From positions 7,676,870 to 7,740,869 of the forward strand of contig JARUPZ010000019.1 in NCBI GenBank assembly GCA_031213475.1: a stretch of DNA of 64,000 nucleotides, in the 5' to 3' direction. This document shows positions 11,194-22,054 of the stretch, one piece after another. The position numbers and the translations under genes were made by a program. The notes beneath the pieces are model-generated. The model searched no databases and was not told the DNA's origin. It worked only from the letters and a program-made list of their open reading frames with translations. Each line of letters begins with the position of its first letter. Positions within the stretch are counted from its first letter, which is position 1. This stretch comes from Nereocystis luetkeana (Eukaryota; Sar; Phaeophyceae; Laminariales; Laminariaceae).

Positions 11194-11298
11194 TTGATCC
11201 TTTTAGGACTGCAACCCCGTTTTGGGGACAAATCACTTGAACTCTACCTGGTAAGTAGTTTGTTTCCCAAACGGGACTGCAGTACTATAAGGTGTTAA
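11194..11298. mobile_element. MITE-B copy 5 carrying a TACCTGGTA insertion
   Basis: The interior reads GAACTCTA, then CCTGGTA, then AGTAGTTTG. Sibling copy 2 reads AACTCCAAGTAGTTG without the seven bases, so the palindrome was created after the MITE inserted. Confidence 0.75.
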
Positions 11299-11299
11299 A

Positions 11300-12039
11300 G
11301 AGGGCGAACAATAGAGGGAACGGATGGGCAAAAAGAAAAACGTAGGAAGAGAAGGGGGAGTCGTACGCGGTGCTCACACGTAACGACCTCAACCCTTACC
11401 AAGAACGAGAGGTCGTGCTTTGAAACAAACGGGTGCTTACTTATGTGAGAGCCGAGATGGAAGTTGATAGATAGGAATATGGTCATGTTTCCCCCCAAGG
11501 TAATGTGCTACAGTTCAGCGTCGATTACTCTTAAGAACAGCTACTTATACGTCCAGAAAAAACAATAAAAACAAGGGAACCAAATGATAAAGTATAAATG
11601 ATATATCAGACCAGTCTGGTCTTGAAAATAAGTTGCGTTTTCACGTGTTGTGGCCATCTAAACGTCCTTGATGTTTACCGCCACTCTGGGAAGATGTTTT
11701 AAGTGCATCGGAACGTTGCGGGGAGGAAGAGCGGCGCAAGCCGCGAAGGTCGGGGTCAAAGGTCAAAGTGCCAAGCACACCATCATTGTTCAATTTGCCG
11801 TATGACAATGCTCAGCGCTTGTTCTAATCGTGTCATCTACGTACTAAAGGAAACCCAGAATGCAAGTACTTCAGATATGGAATATGCTGTCAATCAGACC
11901 TGAATACTTCCCTTACAAAAATGTGCTTATGCTGTAGTCCCCCGTATTAATGGATCTACTATTAATAGCTCCTATCGACACACCAATGTCCAATTAAAAA
12001 TGAAACTATTACGCAGAGATCAGAAAACACGCCTCCTAC
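11300..12039. other. No recognised feature
   Basis: Ordinary AT-leaning DNA with a lone MITE-A-like terminus (GTCCCCCGTATTA) near 11937-11949. No convincing exon. Confidence 0.4.
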
Positions 12040-12155
12040 TATTACGGTGGGCTATATTTGATAGTAAATAGGACCAAATATTGTCAGTAAAAATAGGCAA
12101 ATATTTGTTTTTTTTAGTGTACCATAGGTCCTATTTACTGTGGCCCCCCGTAATA
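12040..12155 (+). mobile_element. MITE-A copy 9, with a TA-flanked micro-insertion
   Basis: The left repeat reads GGGCTATATTTGATAGTAAA where siblings have ACCATAGTAAA: a TTTGA spacer plus an extra TA at the TA position. The right end is a standard CCCCCCGTAATA. Confidence 0.83.
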
Positions 12156-12920
12156 AGATGATAGCTTTCGAATCGTGTGTACCTGATGATACGCTACATG
12201 ATGCAAGGTGTGCTGCCCGAGGTCACTTTTTTAGTGCGTCAATTCACATCTGACGAACGGCAACGAATTAGCCGGAGCTTGAGTGTATCCTGTTTAGATC
12301 AGGCCAGTCAATGCGGTCATGCGCGTCCATGTTGTTTGCTGATGGACATGCTTGCGCACTCTGGTGGGGGGTACGTTGTTGAAATTTTGAGTTTTTTCGT
12401 CTTTTAAAAAAAAACTGTTTTTTTTAGGCGGCGGAATAATTTTTGCTTGCAAAGCACCGGCTTCTCCCCTATTCCAGGGAGAATCGCAAAATGTGGGATT
12501 CTCAGTTGTTTATTTTGTAAATTTTGAGCTGAACACTTGACACGAGCTATATTTGTCTTCCGAAGAGCGCGCCAACTGCACCTTCTCAAAAAAAATTCCC
12601 GTCGGTTGTGGTCAAGACACTTTTTTTCGCATTTTTTTTCCTTGAAATATGCCTACGGCAGTATTAGTTCACGAAACAAAGAAATGGTGACAGTAGACAA
12701 TCCCTCTCGAAGACTATATGTAGTGAATGAAGTACGCGTCAAGTTTTCAGCGCAAATTTCGAAGAAAAAAAAAACGGAGTGAGAAAATGCCAGACCAACG
12801 AAAAAGTAATTGTTGACCACCGCAGATCGCCGCAGAGTTTAACTCCGCGCCTTGAGCCCCCGTAGTCGATTGAGCCGCTCGTTGTTCTATGTGCATTGGC
12901 TGACCCCCCCCCCCCCCCCC

Positions 12921-13125
12921 GCAGCTCACCCTTCGTGCGACTCGCCGGACACCTCGCGGCGCTTCGCGCTTGGTGCAAGCAATGTCTGCCTGGTTGGTGA
13001 AAACCCGCCATGCTCCGTCCCGGCATTGTAGGGATGCGAGGGTCTATGGTCATACGACGACGGGCATGTATGAGATCGAGTACATCTCCCCTATCGAGTA
13101 CCCCCCCCCCCCCCCCCCCCTCCGT
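12921..13125 (-). repeat. Family G, partial copy ending in poly-C
   Basis: Minus-strand copy of the start of family G: AAGCAATGTCTGCCTGG, GCATTGTAGGGATGCGAGGG, GATCGAGTAC, then a C tract of about 18. A second C tract sits at 12905-12920. Confidence 0.75.
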
Positions 13126-13860
13126 AAATGCTCTCCTCTGAACTATGTGTACTTATTTTTCATTTTTGTGAACACAAAAGAAACCATTACCCCCCTGACA
13201 CGTAACAACCAGACCACCTCGGAAAGGACGAAGGGTAGCGAATGAATCGACCAGCTGGCGGTGAGCATCGATCGAGAGACGTTCGGGGGTTCCCTATCCA
13301 GAAAAGGTGTCTCGTAAGGAACACCTTTTTGAAGTCATATCGGTGACCACCCAGGTAGCGTTCTCTCGCCGGGTGCACCGATACAAGCTCGCCCTGCGAG
13401 ACCGTCAGGCCCCCACGGGGACAAGGGAGAAGGAGGAGGAGGAGGAGGAGGAGGGAGGATTGCTTTCCATAGCGTGGGCACGTACAGTAGATGCGGAGTA
13501 GGACGAGCGAATTGATATAGCAAAGTTTAACCCGATGGTGTCATGGCAGGCGCAATCATTGGGCGAAGGGCAAAAAGGGTGGTAGTGCGTATTCTATTGA
13601 GCATACCCAGGGAAGGACAGTTGATTGGATGAGGTTGGTGGCATTCCACGAACTTTGTCAGCCTTTTTTCATCCCGACTGAGTATTGCGAGTATTGCCCT
13701 CCCTGGACATTTTGTCGGAAGGTTTACGAAAAGACTAAAATCACACAAACAAGCACGCAAAAAACAATCATACTTGGTACCAGGTGCCTGGTATGTACAC
13801 TTGGTGTTAATTTGTGCGTCACACCGGAATTAGCGACGACCCTATAACCGGGCCACAGTC
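13126..13860. other. No recognised feature
   Basis: Contains a GGA run (13434-13455) and a near TACCAGGTG/CCTGGTA pair at 13778-13793. Short unrelated frames only. Confidence 0.4.
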
Positions 13861-13863
13861 ACC

Positions 13864-13955
13864 GGGGGGTGTACTCATTTGTTGCTTGCCTTAGTCATTT
13901 GACCATTGACCACGCATCCCTTTCGAGACGGAGAGTCGCCGGGGGGGGGGGGGGA
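13864..13955 (+). repeat. Small poly-G-flanked repeat, copy 1
   Basis: Poly-G followed by GTACTCATTTGTTGCTTGCC, TTAGTCATTTGACCATTGAC, a GCATCCCTTTCGAGACG block and a second G tract. Related copies are at 21455-21545, 27575-27655 and 27765-27850. Confidence 0.7.
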
Positions 13956-14279
13956 TATCATAAGGGTACCACAACTGACGCCCAACTCACCGAGCGCAAC
14001 TCCGAGCGTTCGTCCTCCCCAGCCACCGCACAAGCCACCACGACCCCCGTGATTGCGGCGTATACGAGGGCTAAACACCGGCCTCATGTTTATATATATA
14101 GAGAGGTATATCGTGTAACGAAACGCAGCAATTGGTAGGGTTGGACGTGAGTTGGTTGGGGTTCACCGATACTAGTACTGTGGTTTTGAAGTTGGGTGAG
14201 GGGTGGCGAAGCAAACGAACCAACTGGCGACAATTAGGTATCTTCACTACGAGATTTAAGAATCGGCACCGGACGCTGC

Positions 14280-14390
14280 TATCACGGGGGACCATGGTAC
14301 ATAGGACCAAATATTGTTTAGTAAAAATAGCTAAATATATAGGTTTTTGTGTGTACCGTAGGTCCTATTTACTACGGTCCTCCGTAAATA
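14280..14390 (+). mobile_element. MITE-A copy 10
   Basis: ATCACGGGGGACCATGGTAC left, GGTCCTCCGTAAATA right, interior intact. Confidence 0.83.
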
Positions 14391-14424
14391 GGTGTGCTGG
14401 ATGTCGACGGGTGGAAACAACGGT

Positions 14425-14526
14425 TTTAAGCCTTTAGAGCAAATTACAGCCCCGTTTTTGGGGACAAAACTACTTAGAATTTGAGTGCTTTGTGCCTAAA
14501 ATGGGACTGCAGTCTTAAAAGGGTCA
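14425..14526. mobile_element. MITE-B copy 6
   Basis: TTAAGCCTTTAGAGCAAATT left, CTTAAAAGGGTCAA right, with both CGTTTTTGGGGACAAAA and AAATGGGACTGCAGT blocks. It lies 34 bp after MITE-A copy 10. Confidence 0.75.
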
Positions 14527-15299
14527 AGGTGAAGAAGAACATACACACAGACGATAAACAACGTTCGAACCACGAAAAAAAATATATTGTGCAACCAGGG
14601 GCAAAGACGCAAACCACCGCGCGCGTGCGACCAAGCGTAATACCCACCGTAGCCAACCACGTATCTACGTCGCCGACTTGTGGAGTCAGCCAGCTCACAG
14701 CTCCAGGTACATACATCAGATAGCGTTCAGGCACCGTGTGCTTTATCGATAGCAATGAGAGTCACACCCCTCAAGGCACAGCTACGATACCCCCTTTTGC
14801 TGTCGCGAAAAATTGTAATAGCCTGGGCAGTTACGGATGCGTGCCTACTCTCGGCGGTGTAGAGGGCGGTTGCTTGGTTTTGGCGATGTTGGTATCAGAG
14901 CGTCGATTCTGAGGGGGAAAAAAACGCGTTTTAAACCTTTTCGAACCGCGCCCCCACCATTTTTGGAGACGCATGCTCGGAATACCTGAGCTACTTTTTT
15001 TCTTCAAGTGTGTTCGAGTGGTTGAATACGACGACTTTTGGGACAAAAAAATGCTTGGCATCTCGTAGATATGTGCTCGAGATGGTAAAACGCTTGCAGT
15101 AGTAAAAAGGTTCCGGCCCTTCCCACTCCTTTAGCATTCCCGAGACCCTACACGCACGGGAGGTATCGCTCCCATCAACTACCGCCTTGATGGCTACACA
15201 TCACCCCTGTGCCTGCCGCTCGGTGGCGCTGCTGACGATGTTCACGGACCTCGAAAGAGCTTCAAGACGCCGCAGAAAGCAGCCTTGCGCATCATCGAG

Positions 15300-15928
15300 C
15301 GTGCGTGCCGGGGGGGGGAGGGCGGGGTGTGTACTCGATATCATGCAAGGCCGCAGTCGTGGGGGGCGGGGGGGGGTGTACTCATTTCCGTGCTCGGCCG
15401 TAGTCGTACGACCATAAACCCTCGCATCCCTACGAGTACAATGCCGGGACGGGGCACGTCGGGTTTTCACCGACCAGGCAGACATTGCTCGCACCACGCA
15501 CGAAGCGCCTTGAGGTATTGGGCGAGTCGCATGAAGGGTGAGCCGCATCCCAATAAGAACCGCTTTTGAGGCAGATTTTCTTGCATGTGGATGACAGTGT
15601 CAATTAACTGGTTAATTTCCTGGTGTGGCCACTTCCAGAGACAGCAATGGGTTCACCATGTAACTGCCTCGTAGGTGCCTCACTATATACACATTTCGTG
15701 ATACGACCATCGCCCTTGTGCGGTGTTAAGGTGCTTTACCTCGCACAAATGATCTAACTCGACCGCCAGCCGTGGTAACCGCCCGAAAAAAAACAACAAA
15801 CGGTACCCTGGTCGTCTAGCTCACGCAGTGAGAGGTGTGTTTTACAGCGTCGTCGCCAACCGACGCTATCCCAACCTATGTATACTTCGTATAGCTGCAG
15901 GTACCAGGTATATAATATAGGGGGCCGG
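15300..15928 (+). repeat. Family G, full-length copy 1 of a tandem pair
   Basis: Starts after nested G tracts (15308-15380) with GTACTCATTTCCGTGC and runs through the shared blocks ACCATAAACCCTCGCATCCC, GGAGCACGTCGGGTTTTCAC, CACTTCCAGAGACAGCAATG and TAGCTCACGCAGTGAGAGG. It ends at TACCAGGTATATAATATAG and a new G run. A hairpin GCGTCG...CGACGC and an A-box-like TAGCTCACGCAGTGAG near its end suggest a tRNA-like tail. No open frame is conserved among copies. Confidence 0.8.
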
Positions 15929-16560
15929 GGGGGGGGGGGGGGGGGGGGCTCGATATCATCCATGGCCGTAGTCAGTCGTATGGCCATACCCTCGCATCCC
16001 TACAATGCCGAGACGGAGCACGTCGAATTTTCACTGGCCAGGCAGACATTGCTTGCACCACGCCCGAAGCGCCGTGGGGTGTTGGGTGAGTCGCATCCTA
16101 CTTAATATGGAAGATTGAAAAATTGCGCGAAACAAAACGTCGAATTTATGGGAAAAAAACTCTCCGATAAGAATGACCCCTAAGAACCGCTCTTGGGGCG
16201 GATTTTCTTGCATACGGATGACAGCGTCAATGAACCGATTTATTTTCTGGTACGGCCACTTCCAGACACAGAAATGAGTTTACTATGTAACTCGGTTGCG
16301 TCGTGGGCGCCTCACCAAATACACACCACGTGATACGACCATCCCCCTTGTGCGGAGTTGAGGTTCTCCCCGCACACAAGTTGATATAACTCGGCTGCCA
16401 GCCGTGGTGACCGCCAAAACAAAACGTAAAAACGATACCCAGGTTGTCTAGCTCACGCAGTGAGAGGCGTGTTTTACAGTGTCGTCGCCAACCGACGCCA
16501 ACCCAACATATATATAATATGTACCAGGCATATTATATAGGGATGGGGGGGAGGGGGGCA
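15929..16560 (+). repeat. Family G, full-length copy 2 of a tandem pair
   Basis: Begins at the G tract that closes copy 1 and repeats the same block order, ending GTACCAGGCATATTATATAG and a GGGATGGGG run. It carries a ~45 bp segment around 16105-16170 that copy 1 lacks. Confidence 0.8.
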
Positions 16561-16650
16561 TTCGTTTTCACGAGGACGAAATGCATGTCAGGTCAGGAGT
16601 CAGTAGCCTTTTGACGCCGGAGATATGTACGCGCGGTTGTTTTATGTTCT

Positions 16651-16714
16651 ATTACCACACGCAGCTTGAAAAAAATACGAGTGTCGGCGAAAATCCTCGA
16701 TCTCACAGCTGATA
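16651..16714 (+). repeat. CTCGATCTCACAGCTG family copy
   Basis: CACACGCAGCTTGAAA followed by CGGCGAAAATCCTCGATCTC and ACAGCTG, matching 42993-43068 and 63702-63775. Confidence 0.65.
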
Positions 16715-17035
16715 TCTTCTTTTTAATTAAATTTGTACCAAATAATGGTGACAAAAAAGAGGTATATACTCTATATACCCCATCTGTTGTGAGAGAGCAG
16801 TGTGGGGATGCCCATGCCATCATCACCACTGTCTGTCAATCTGTCTGTCGTTATCGTTAAGGCACGTGTACGCCACGAGCCCCAGAGACTTGTATTAAGA
16901 CGCCTGCCCGCGGTGGGCGTAGGTAGGTAGGTAGGTACGTGCTGGGCGTGTCAGAGTGGAGTGAGGGGGGTGGGTTCGAACGAATCAAGCGAAGAGGTTT
17001 CTGCAGCCTACTGAGGAGGAGGAGGAGGAGGAGGG

Positions 17036-17714
17036 CGGGGCCGACCACACCGACTCTGAAACATTAACCCTCTTTCGAACTGACCGCACTCATAGTTCTA
17101 AGTGCAAAATATTTGGTTACTTGTTTTTCGCATTAATTGAGACTCCGTCCGGGTGCGGGGACACCTTCGCTTAAAAAATGCTCGCGTCCGTATGATAACA
17201 TGATAAAGTGTGTGACACAAAAGTTTTCCGGGTCTCGTCTTTTACTTTCTGTTTTTTTATAAGGAGGCTTTCTTCGTCATTGTTTAGTGATAGACACTCA
17301 CACCTCGCTCACCTTTTAGATGGAAAATTGAACAGCAAGGCGGATATCAATGACAATAATAGTTCATCAACCCTTGGCGGGGAAAAAAGCAGCACCGCGC
17401 CACGATTTGGATAGACAGACCCCTCACACGCGCAATAAAATAAATTAAACTCTCCGCGGCGAAATAACAGGGACCAGTCACAAAAAAAGCAAACAAATAC
17501 GAAAAAAACGGATGTTTTCCTTCCTTCGGACGTTTTCACGATAACGAACCGCGGCGAAGAATACCACTCCGACCGTAAATATAAGAAACGTTCACCCATT
17601 AGTAGGGATATACAACGGCACCTACATTTACGTCCAGAGTGGTGGTTCGTAGAGTGCTTGCTCGCGCACTCAGCCGTACTCTTTTTTTTTTCGTTCATAA
17701 TCATCACGTGTTTT
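17036..17714. other. No recognised feature
   Basis: A degenerate MITE-B-like terminus (TTAACCCTCTTTCGAACTG) occurs at 17065. No convincing exon on either strand. Confidence 0.35.
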
Positions 17715-17965
17715 ACTCTCAAGTATAAGATGTTTGACCCTCGATGACCCCCTAGGCACACGCCGTGGTCACAGGGAGATGTCGCCGTTCCCGTCCCCCC
17801 TTCCACCCCCCGCCCCCCCCTCCCGCCCGCCTCTCCTCGGCAATACGTGTACCTTCATTTTTATCGCACAGAGGGCTGCTTCCGTTCAGCATCCCCACTG
17901 TTGGTCAATTTGCGTCGTTTTTTTGTTTTATAGGCCAACTCGCTCCCTCTCGGGCAATGTCGGCG
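17715..17965 (+). repeat. Family T d:ispersed repeat, copy 3
   Basis: Shares GCCGTGGTCACAGG, C tract, TATCGCACAGAGGGC, TTCAGCATCCCCACTG and T tract with the other family T copies. The open frames over it are repeat-derived. Confidence 0.55.
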
Positions 17966-18902
17966 ACGGCCGGGGGGTCGCAGATGCGGGTTGCCCTGCC
18001 GCACGGCGACATGAATAGCGCAAACAGAGCTTGCTACTACTGTACGAGTCAGGATGCTGACGAATGAGACGATGCTGATGATTTAGACGGGTGATGGTGC
18101 CCGCCGACGCTGCAGTTGCGGCGGCCGTCGAAGCATGACATGAATATCGTCATCATCACCTTGAGGCGGCGTAAGCCGACCCATGTGGACCCCATTGAGA
18201 GTCGATCCGGTTGCGTCCGGTGGCGTCCGGTTGTGTCCGGTAGAGTCTGGTCGCGCGGCGGGCAACTATGCTGAAATACCGCGGGTTTGGCCGCGTGGCT
18301 GACCGTCCTTCCACACTAAACCTGGCATGTTAGGACCGGAAAGAGCCCCTGGGGCGCCCGAAAAGACTGGTATCCTAATACTAATAATAGTGTCAGGAGA
18401 ATCTTTGGCGGGGGGATATTTGTATTTTAGAGAGAATCTTCGACGGGCAGAAGCTGCATGCTTGAGATACATCCTGATCATCTCGCCCATCGCCGGCTTT
18501 TGCGCTGCGGTGCGGTGCGGTGCGGCTGATTCGTGTGTTTCTTTTATGTGTTAATTAATCAGGTTGATCGAGAACTCACGCGCGCGGCAAGACAAGTGGG
18601 GGGGGGGGGGGAAGTTCGCTAACAGACTCCACGCGCAGATAGATGCCGTACTAGTAGGAGCGTTGAGAGAGAGAGTATACGAAGCATGGCGTTGGAGAAA
18701 GCTCCGATATAAGCAGTGATCCACACCGATTGAAGGCCCGCCGTGCGTTGTCGAATAGAACGTTTGAGCTGTTGGATAGCGGGCATATAGGGCAACCGAC
18801 TCTGTACCCTACGGGAGGAATGCAACGAGAGAAAAAAACGTGAAAAAAGGTTGAATGAAGGGTCGCCGTCCGTGGTCGGCTAGAATACTGAGCGACCATT
18901 AA

Positions 18903-19011
18903 TATTACGGGGTGCCATAGTACATAGGACCAGATATTGTTAGTAAAAACAGGAAACTATATAGGTTTTTGAGTGCACCGTGGGTCCTATTTGCTATGGT
19001 CCCTCGTAATA
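18903..19011 (+). mobile_element. MITE-A copy 11
   Basis: TATTACGGGGTGCCATAGTA left, GGTCCCTCGTAATA right, TA-flanked. Confidence 0.85.
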
Positions 19012-19152
19012 GCGGGCAAGCGAAACGCCTTACCTATGACGAGAGGAATGTAACAGTTCGGTTCACGAGCATAGGTTGGCTATTTGTTCCTGCGCCTTTC
19101 TCACCCATAAGCTCTCGGTGGCACGCAGGAGAAACCAGAAATGACCGCGCGT

Positions 19153-19153
<1 letters not shown>

Positions 19154-19189
<36 letters not shown>

Positions 19190-19190
19190 T
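19154..19190 (+). repeat. CAG trinucleotide run
   Basis: About twelve CAG units. A second, CTG/CTT-interrupted run lies at 19420-19452. Neither sits in a supported exon. Confidence 0.85.
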
Positions 19191-19418
19191 CAGCGGCGAC
19201 GGTGGCGGCTGGGAACGATCCTGAAGAGGATCTGTGGAAGGATCGTGGGTACCATACATAAAGTAAGCACTACACATCGAGGCCGTATAAGCGTACTAAC
19301 CGGAAGGGGTACAGGACCGTATCGACGCTGATTGTATACCGTAGTTTTGTAAGTCCGTGGGAAAAAGGATAATTTAACTAACCAAAAATAACCCAAACAA
19401 ACCGTGAGGTGTTGTTCC

Positions 19419-19451
<33 letters not shown>

Positions 19452-19652
19452 ATCACTTAACCCTTTACGTGCGAAGGGACTTTTAAAAATATTAATAGCA
19501 CCCCGCACTGCCTATTCCCCAAGTACAGTAGTTTCTCCCCCGCGAAAACCGTGGGTATAGCTGTGAAAAAAGGCGGAGTAAAGCCCTCAAGTCTACTACA
19601 GTGCAGGCGCTCACAAAACGTCGTCGTGCGAAGTACCAGGTATCACGATACA

Positions 19653-19768
19653 TATTACGGGGGGGCATAGATAATAGAACCAAATATTGTTAGTAAAAAT
19701 GGTTAATTATATAGGTTTTTGTGTAGACCATAGGTCCTACCTGGTATTAACTATGGTCCCCCGCAATA
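19653..19768 (+). mobile_element. MITE-A copy 12 carrying TACCTGGTA inside its terminal repeat
   Basis: The right terminal repeat reads GGTCCTACCTGGTATTAAC where siblings read GGTCCTATTAAC. Removing CCTGGTA restores the family sequence exactly, so the palindrome is a post-insertion event. Confidence 0.88.
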
Positions 19769-19903
19769 GTGGACCCGCCAAACTTTGTTTGTCCGGGACG
19801 GGGGGGGAAGGGGGGGGGGGGGGGGGTTCGCGCAGCTTCCCCCAAGGGTGGCACTAAGCGGTTCGCACGACACATCATCCCCTGCCTCATCCACGGTCGT
19901 TTC

Positions 19904-19904
<1 letters not shown>

Positions 19905-19941
<37 letters not shown>
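19905..19941. repeat. TA microsatellite
   Basis: About 18 AT units. Similar runs are at 6770-6792, 25411-25432 and 63254-63298, three of them adjacent to a TACCAGGTA. Confidence 0.9.
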
Positions 19942-19942
<1 letters not shown>

Positions 19943-20019
19943 GTCTGTATATACACCGTGAGCAGTCGGCGCTCGCTGACTGGTAGCAGTCATTGGTTGT
20001 GGTGTACCTGGTACCAGGT

Positions 20020-20109
20020 ACTTAGTACCGCAGTCCCGTTTGGGGGACAAAATACTTGGATTTTAAGTAGAATGTCCCCAAAACGGGACTGCAGTTCTAC
20101 GAGGGTTAA
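20020..20109. mobile_element. MITE-B copy 7
   Basis: Left end CTTAGTACCGCAGTCCCGTT is directly preceded by TACCTGGTA and TACCAGGTA, which may have destroyed the original TTAACCC. Right end GAGGGTTAA is intact. Confidence 0.75.
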
Positions 20110-20184
20110 CAACAAAATGCAACAGTCCGGAGCCCCGTTTGAAGATAACCGGTACACCATACAACCACTGAGCTGTTGTTGCTG

Positions 20185-20290
20185 TTAACCCCTATAGGAC
20201 TGCAGTCCCGTTTTGGGGATAATTGGGGACAAATTAGTTGGAATCTGAGTGGCTTGCACCCAAACGGGACCGCGGTTCTTAGAGGGTTAA
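20185..20290. mobile_element. MITE-B copy 8
   Basis: TTAACCCCTATAGGACTGC left and TTAGAGGGTTAA right, both TTAA flanks intact. Confidence 0.82.
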
Positions 20291-20930
20291 ACCCTCTTGG
20301 GGGCTTTCAGAGTGGAAAAGTTGACGATAGAAATAGGCGATTTCAGCACCGGTATCTGCCTGATTTGGGGGGGGTGACGTATGTCGGTGTCCCGAGCTAC
20401 AACGCAAGGAGTCGTGGAGCACGGGTGCTACATGGTCCTATCATACCGGTACTGCTGGCTCGGCGCTGACGCTGCTCGTAGACGGTTGATGACACCGGAG
20501 GCATCATTGTTGTGGCGGTTATCGTTTAACACCCTCAGAAGTGCTTAGCAGTGAGCGCACACTGCTGGAACAGCTCAGCGGTTGTCACGGTCAGCGCTGA
20601 CCGCCCATCCAGTGATTTCTATGGTGTACAAAACGATAAACGCCGAGCTGCCAACAGCAGTCACCACAGATTGCCATATCACGCAGTGGGTAATATTGGC
20701 CAGCGCTGCGTGCACAATTTACTCAGTAGTTGTGGTGGATGGGTCCCTATGGAAGAAAAGCACAAGCTGGGTTCTGCCTGGCTGTTACGCCTGAACCTCT
20801 TGCAGAACCAAGGGATACATATTTGAAAACGTGTCAGCACATACAAGTACTAGTAGCAGTCGCAAAAGTGACCCATTTAGCTCGACGTATTTTTGCGGAT
20901 AGCTAAGGTCGCCATGAAACAAACAACCCC
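20291..20930. other. Unassigned sequence with a segment shared at 25.1 kb
   Basis: CTACAACGCAAGGAGTCGT near 20398 and the GCTCGTAGNCG words downstream recur at 25130-25230, suggesting a degraded repeat. Open frames of 70-91 codons occur, none recognised. Confidence 0.35.
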
Positions 20931-20934
20931 CCCC

Positions 20935-21145
20935 CCCCCCCCCCCCCCCCCCCAAGCAATGTCTACCTTGTCGGTTACAACCGGACATGCTCCGTCCCGG
21001 CATAGTAGGAATGCGAAAGCCTATGGTCGTACCATGCATGGCATGAGTACACACACACACCCTGGCCTGTGGTCATACGACTACGGCCATGCATGATATC
21101 GAGTACATCTCTCCTATCGAGGACACCCCCCCCCCCCCCCTCGCG
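20935..21145 (-). repeat. Family G, partial copy
   Basis: Minus-strand start segment (AAGCAATGTCTACC, CATGCTCCGTCCCGGCAT, GATATCGAGTACATC) between two C tracts. Confidence 0.7.
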
Positions 21146-21299
21146 CCCGCCGGGAACTGTCAAGATTTTGGGGGGAAACACGGTAGGAGACTGGTTGTTT
21201 TGGGCGCGTCAGGGTATTTTTTTGTCTTACCGTACGACGTTTAGTGTGAGGGGGGGTCAGTCAAGGGGTCTTACCCGCGGTTTCTTAGCACCTATGGTC

Positions 21300-21545
21300 G
21301 GGGGGAGGGGGGGGGGGGGGGATACTCATTATCGTGCATGGCCGTAGTCGTATGACCGTAGACTCTCGCATCGTTACAATGCCGGAACGGAGCACGTCGG
21401 GTTTTCAGCGACCAGGCAGACATTTCTTGCACGCCAAGCGTGAAGCGCCGTGACGTGGGGGAGGGGGGGGGGGGGGGGGGCGTACTCGTTCGTTGCTTGC
21501 CTTAGTAATTTGACCATTGACCACGCGTGCGTTCCGGAGGGAGAG
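21300..21545 (+). repeat. Family G start fragment plus small poly-G-flanked repeat
   Basis: G tract at 21301-21320 followed by the family G start (GCATGGCCGTAGTCGTATGA) to about 21455. Then a second G tract and CGTACTCGTTCGTTGCTTGC with TTTGACCATTGACCACGC, the small repeat of 13864. Confidence 0.7.
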
Positions 21546-21761
21546 CAGGGAGGGGGTGGAGTTAGCCAGATCTTAGAATCTAGACGGTACGACAGGCCGG
21601 GTCTTCCGTGACGCAAAACGATCACAGTGTTATGCGCGCTTTGTGAAGCAGCTTAGTATCCCTTTTGCCACAGAACAAAACGATCCCCACACCAATTGTA
21701 AGCCAGTGTTTGTTATTTGTTCCCGTAAACATAGAAATATGCAGTTTATAGGAAGGGTTGC

Positions 21762-22054
21762 ATGCATACATACATACATACATACATGCATACATACATA
21801 CATACACACATACATACATACATACATACATACATACATACATACATACATACATACATACATACATACATACATACATACATACATACATACATACATA
21901 CATACATACATACATACATACATACATACATGCATACATACATACATACATACATACATACATACATACATACACACATACACACATACATACATACATA
22001 CATACATACATACATACATACATACATACATACATACATACATACATACATACA
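21762..22054. repeat. TACA tetranucleotide microsatellite, about 290 bp
   Basis: Nearly pure TACA/CATA units with a few CACA and TGCA interruptions. All three frames of both strands are open only because the unit has no stop codon; the resulting Ile-His-Thr-Tyr or Tyr-Val-Cys-Met repeats are not evidence of a gene. Confidence 0.97.
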
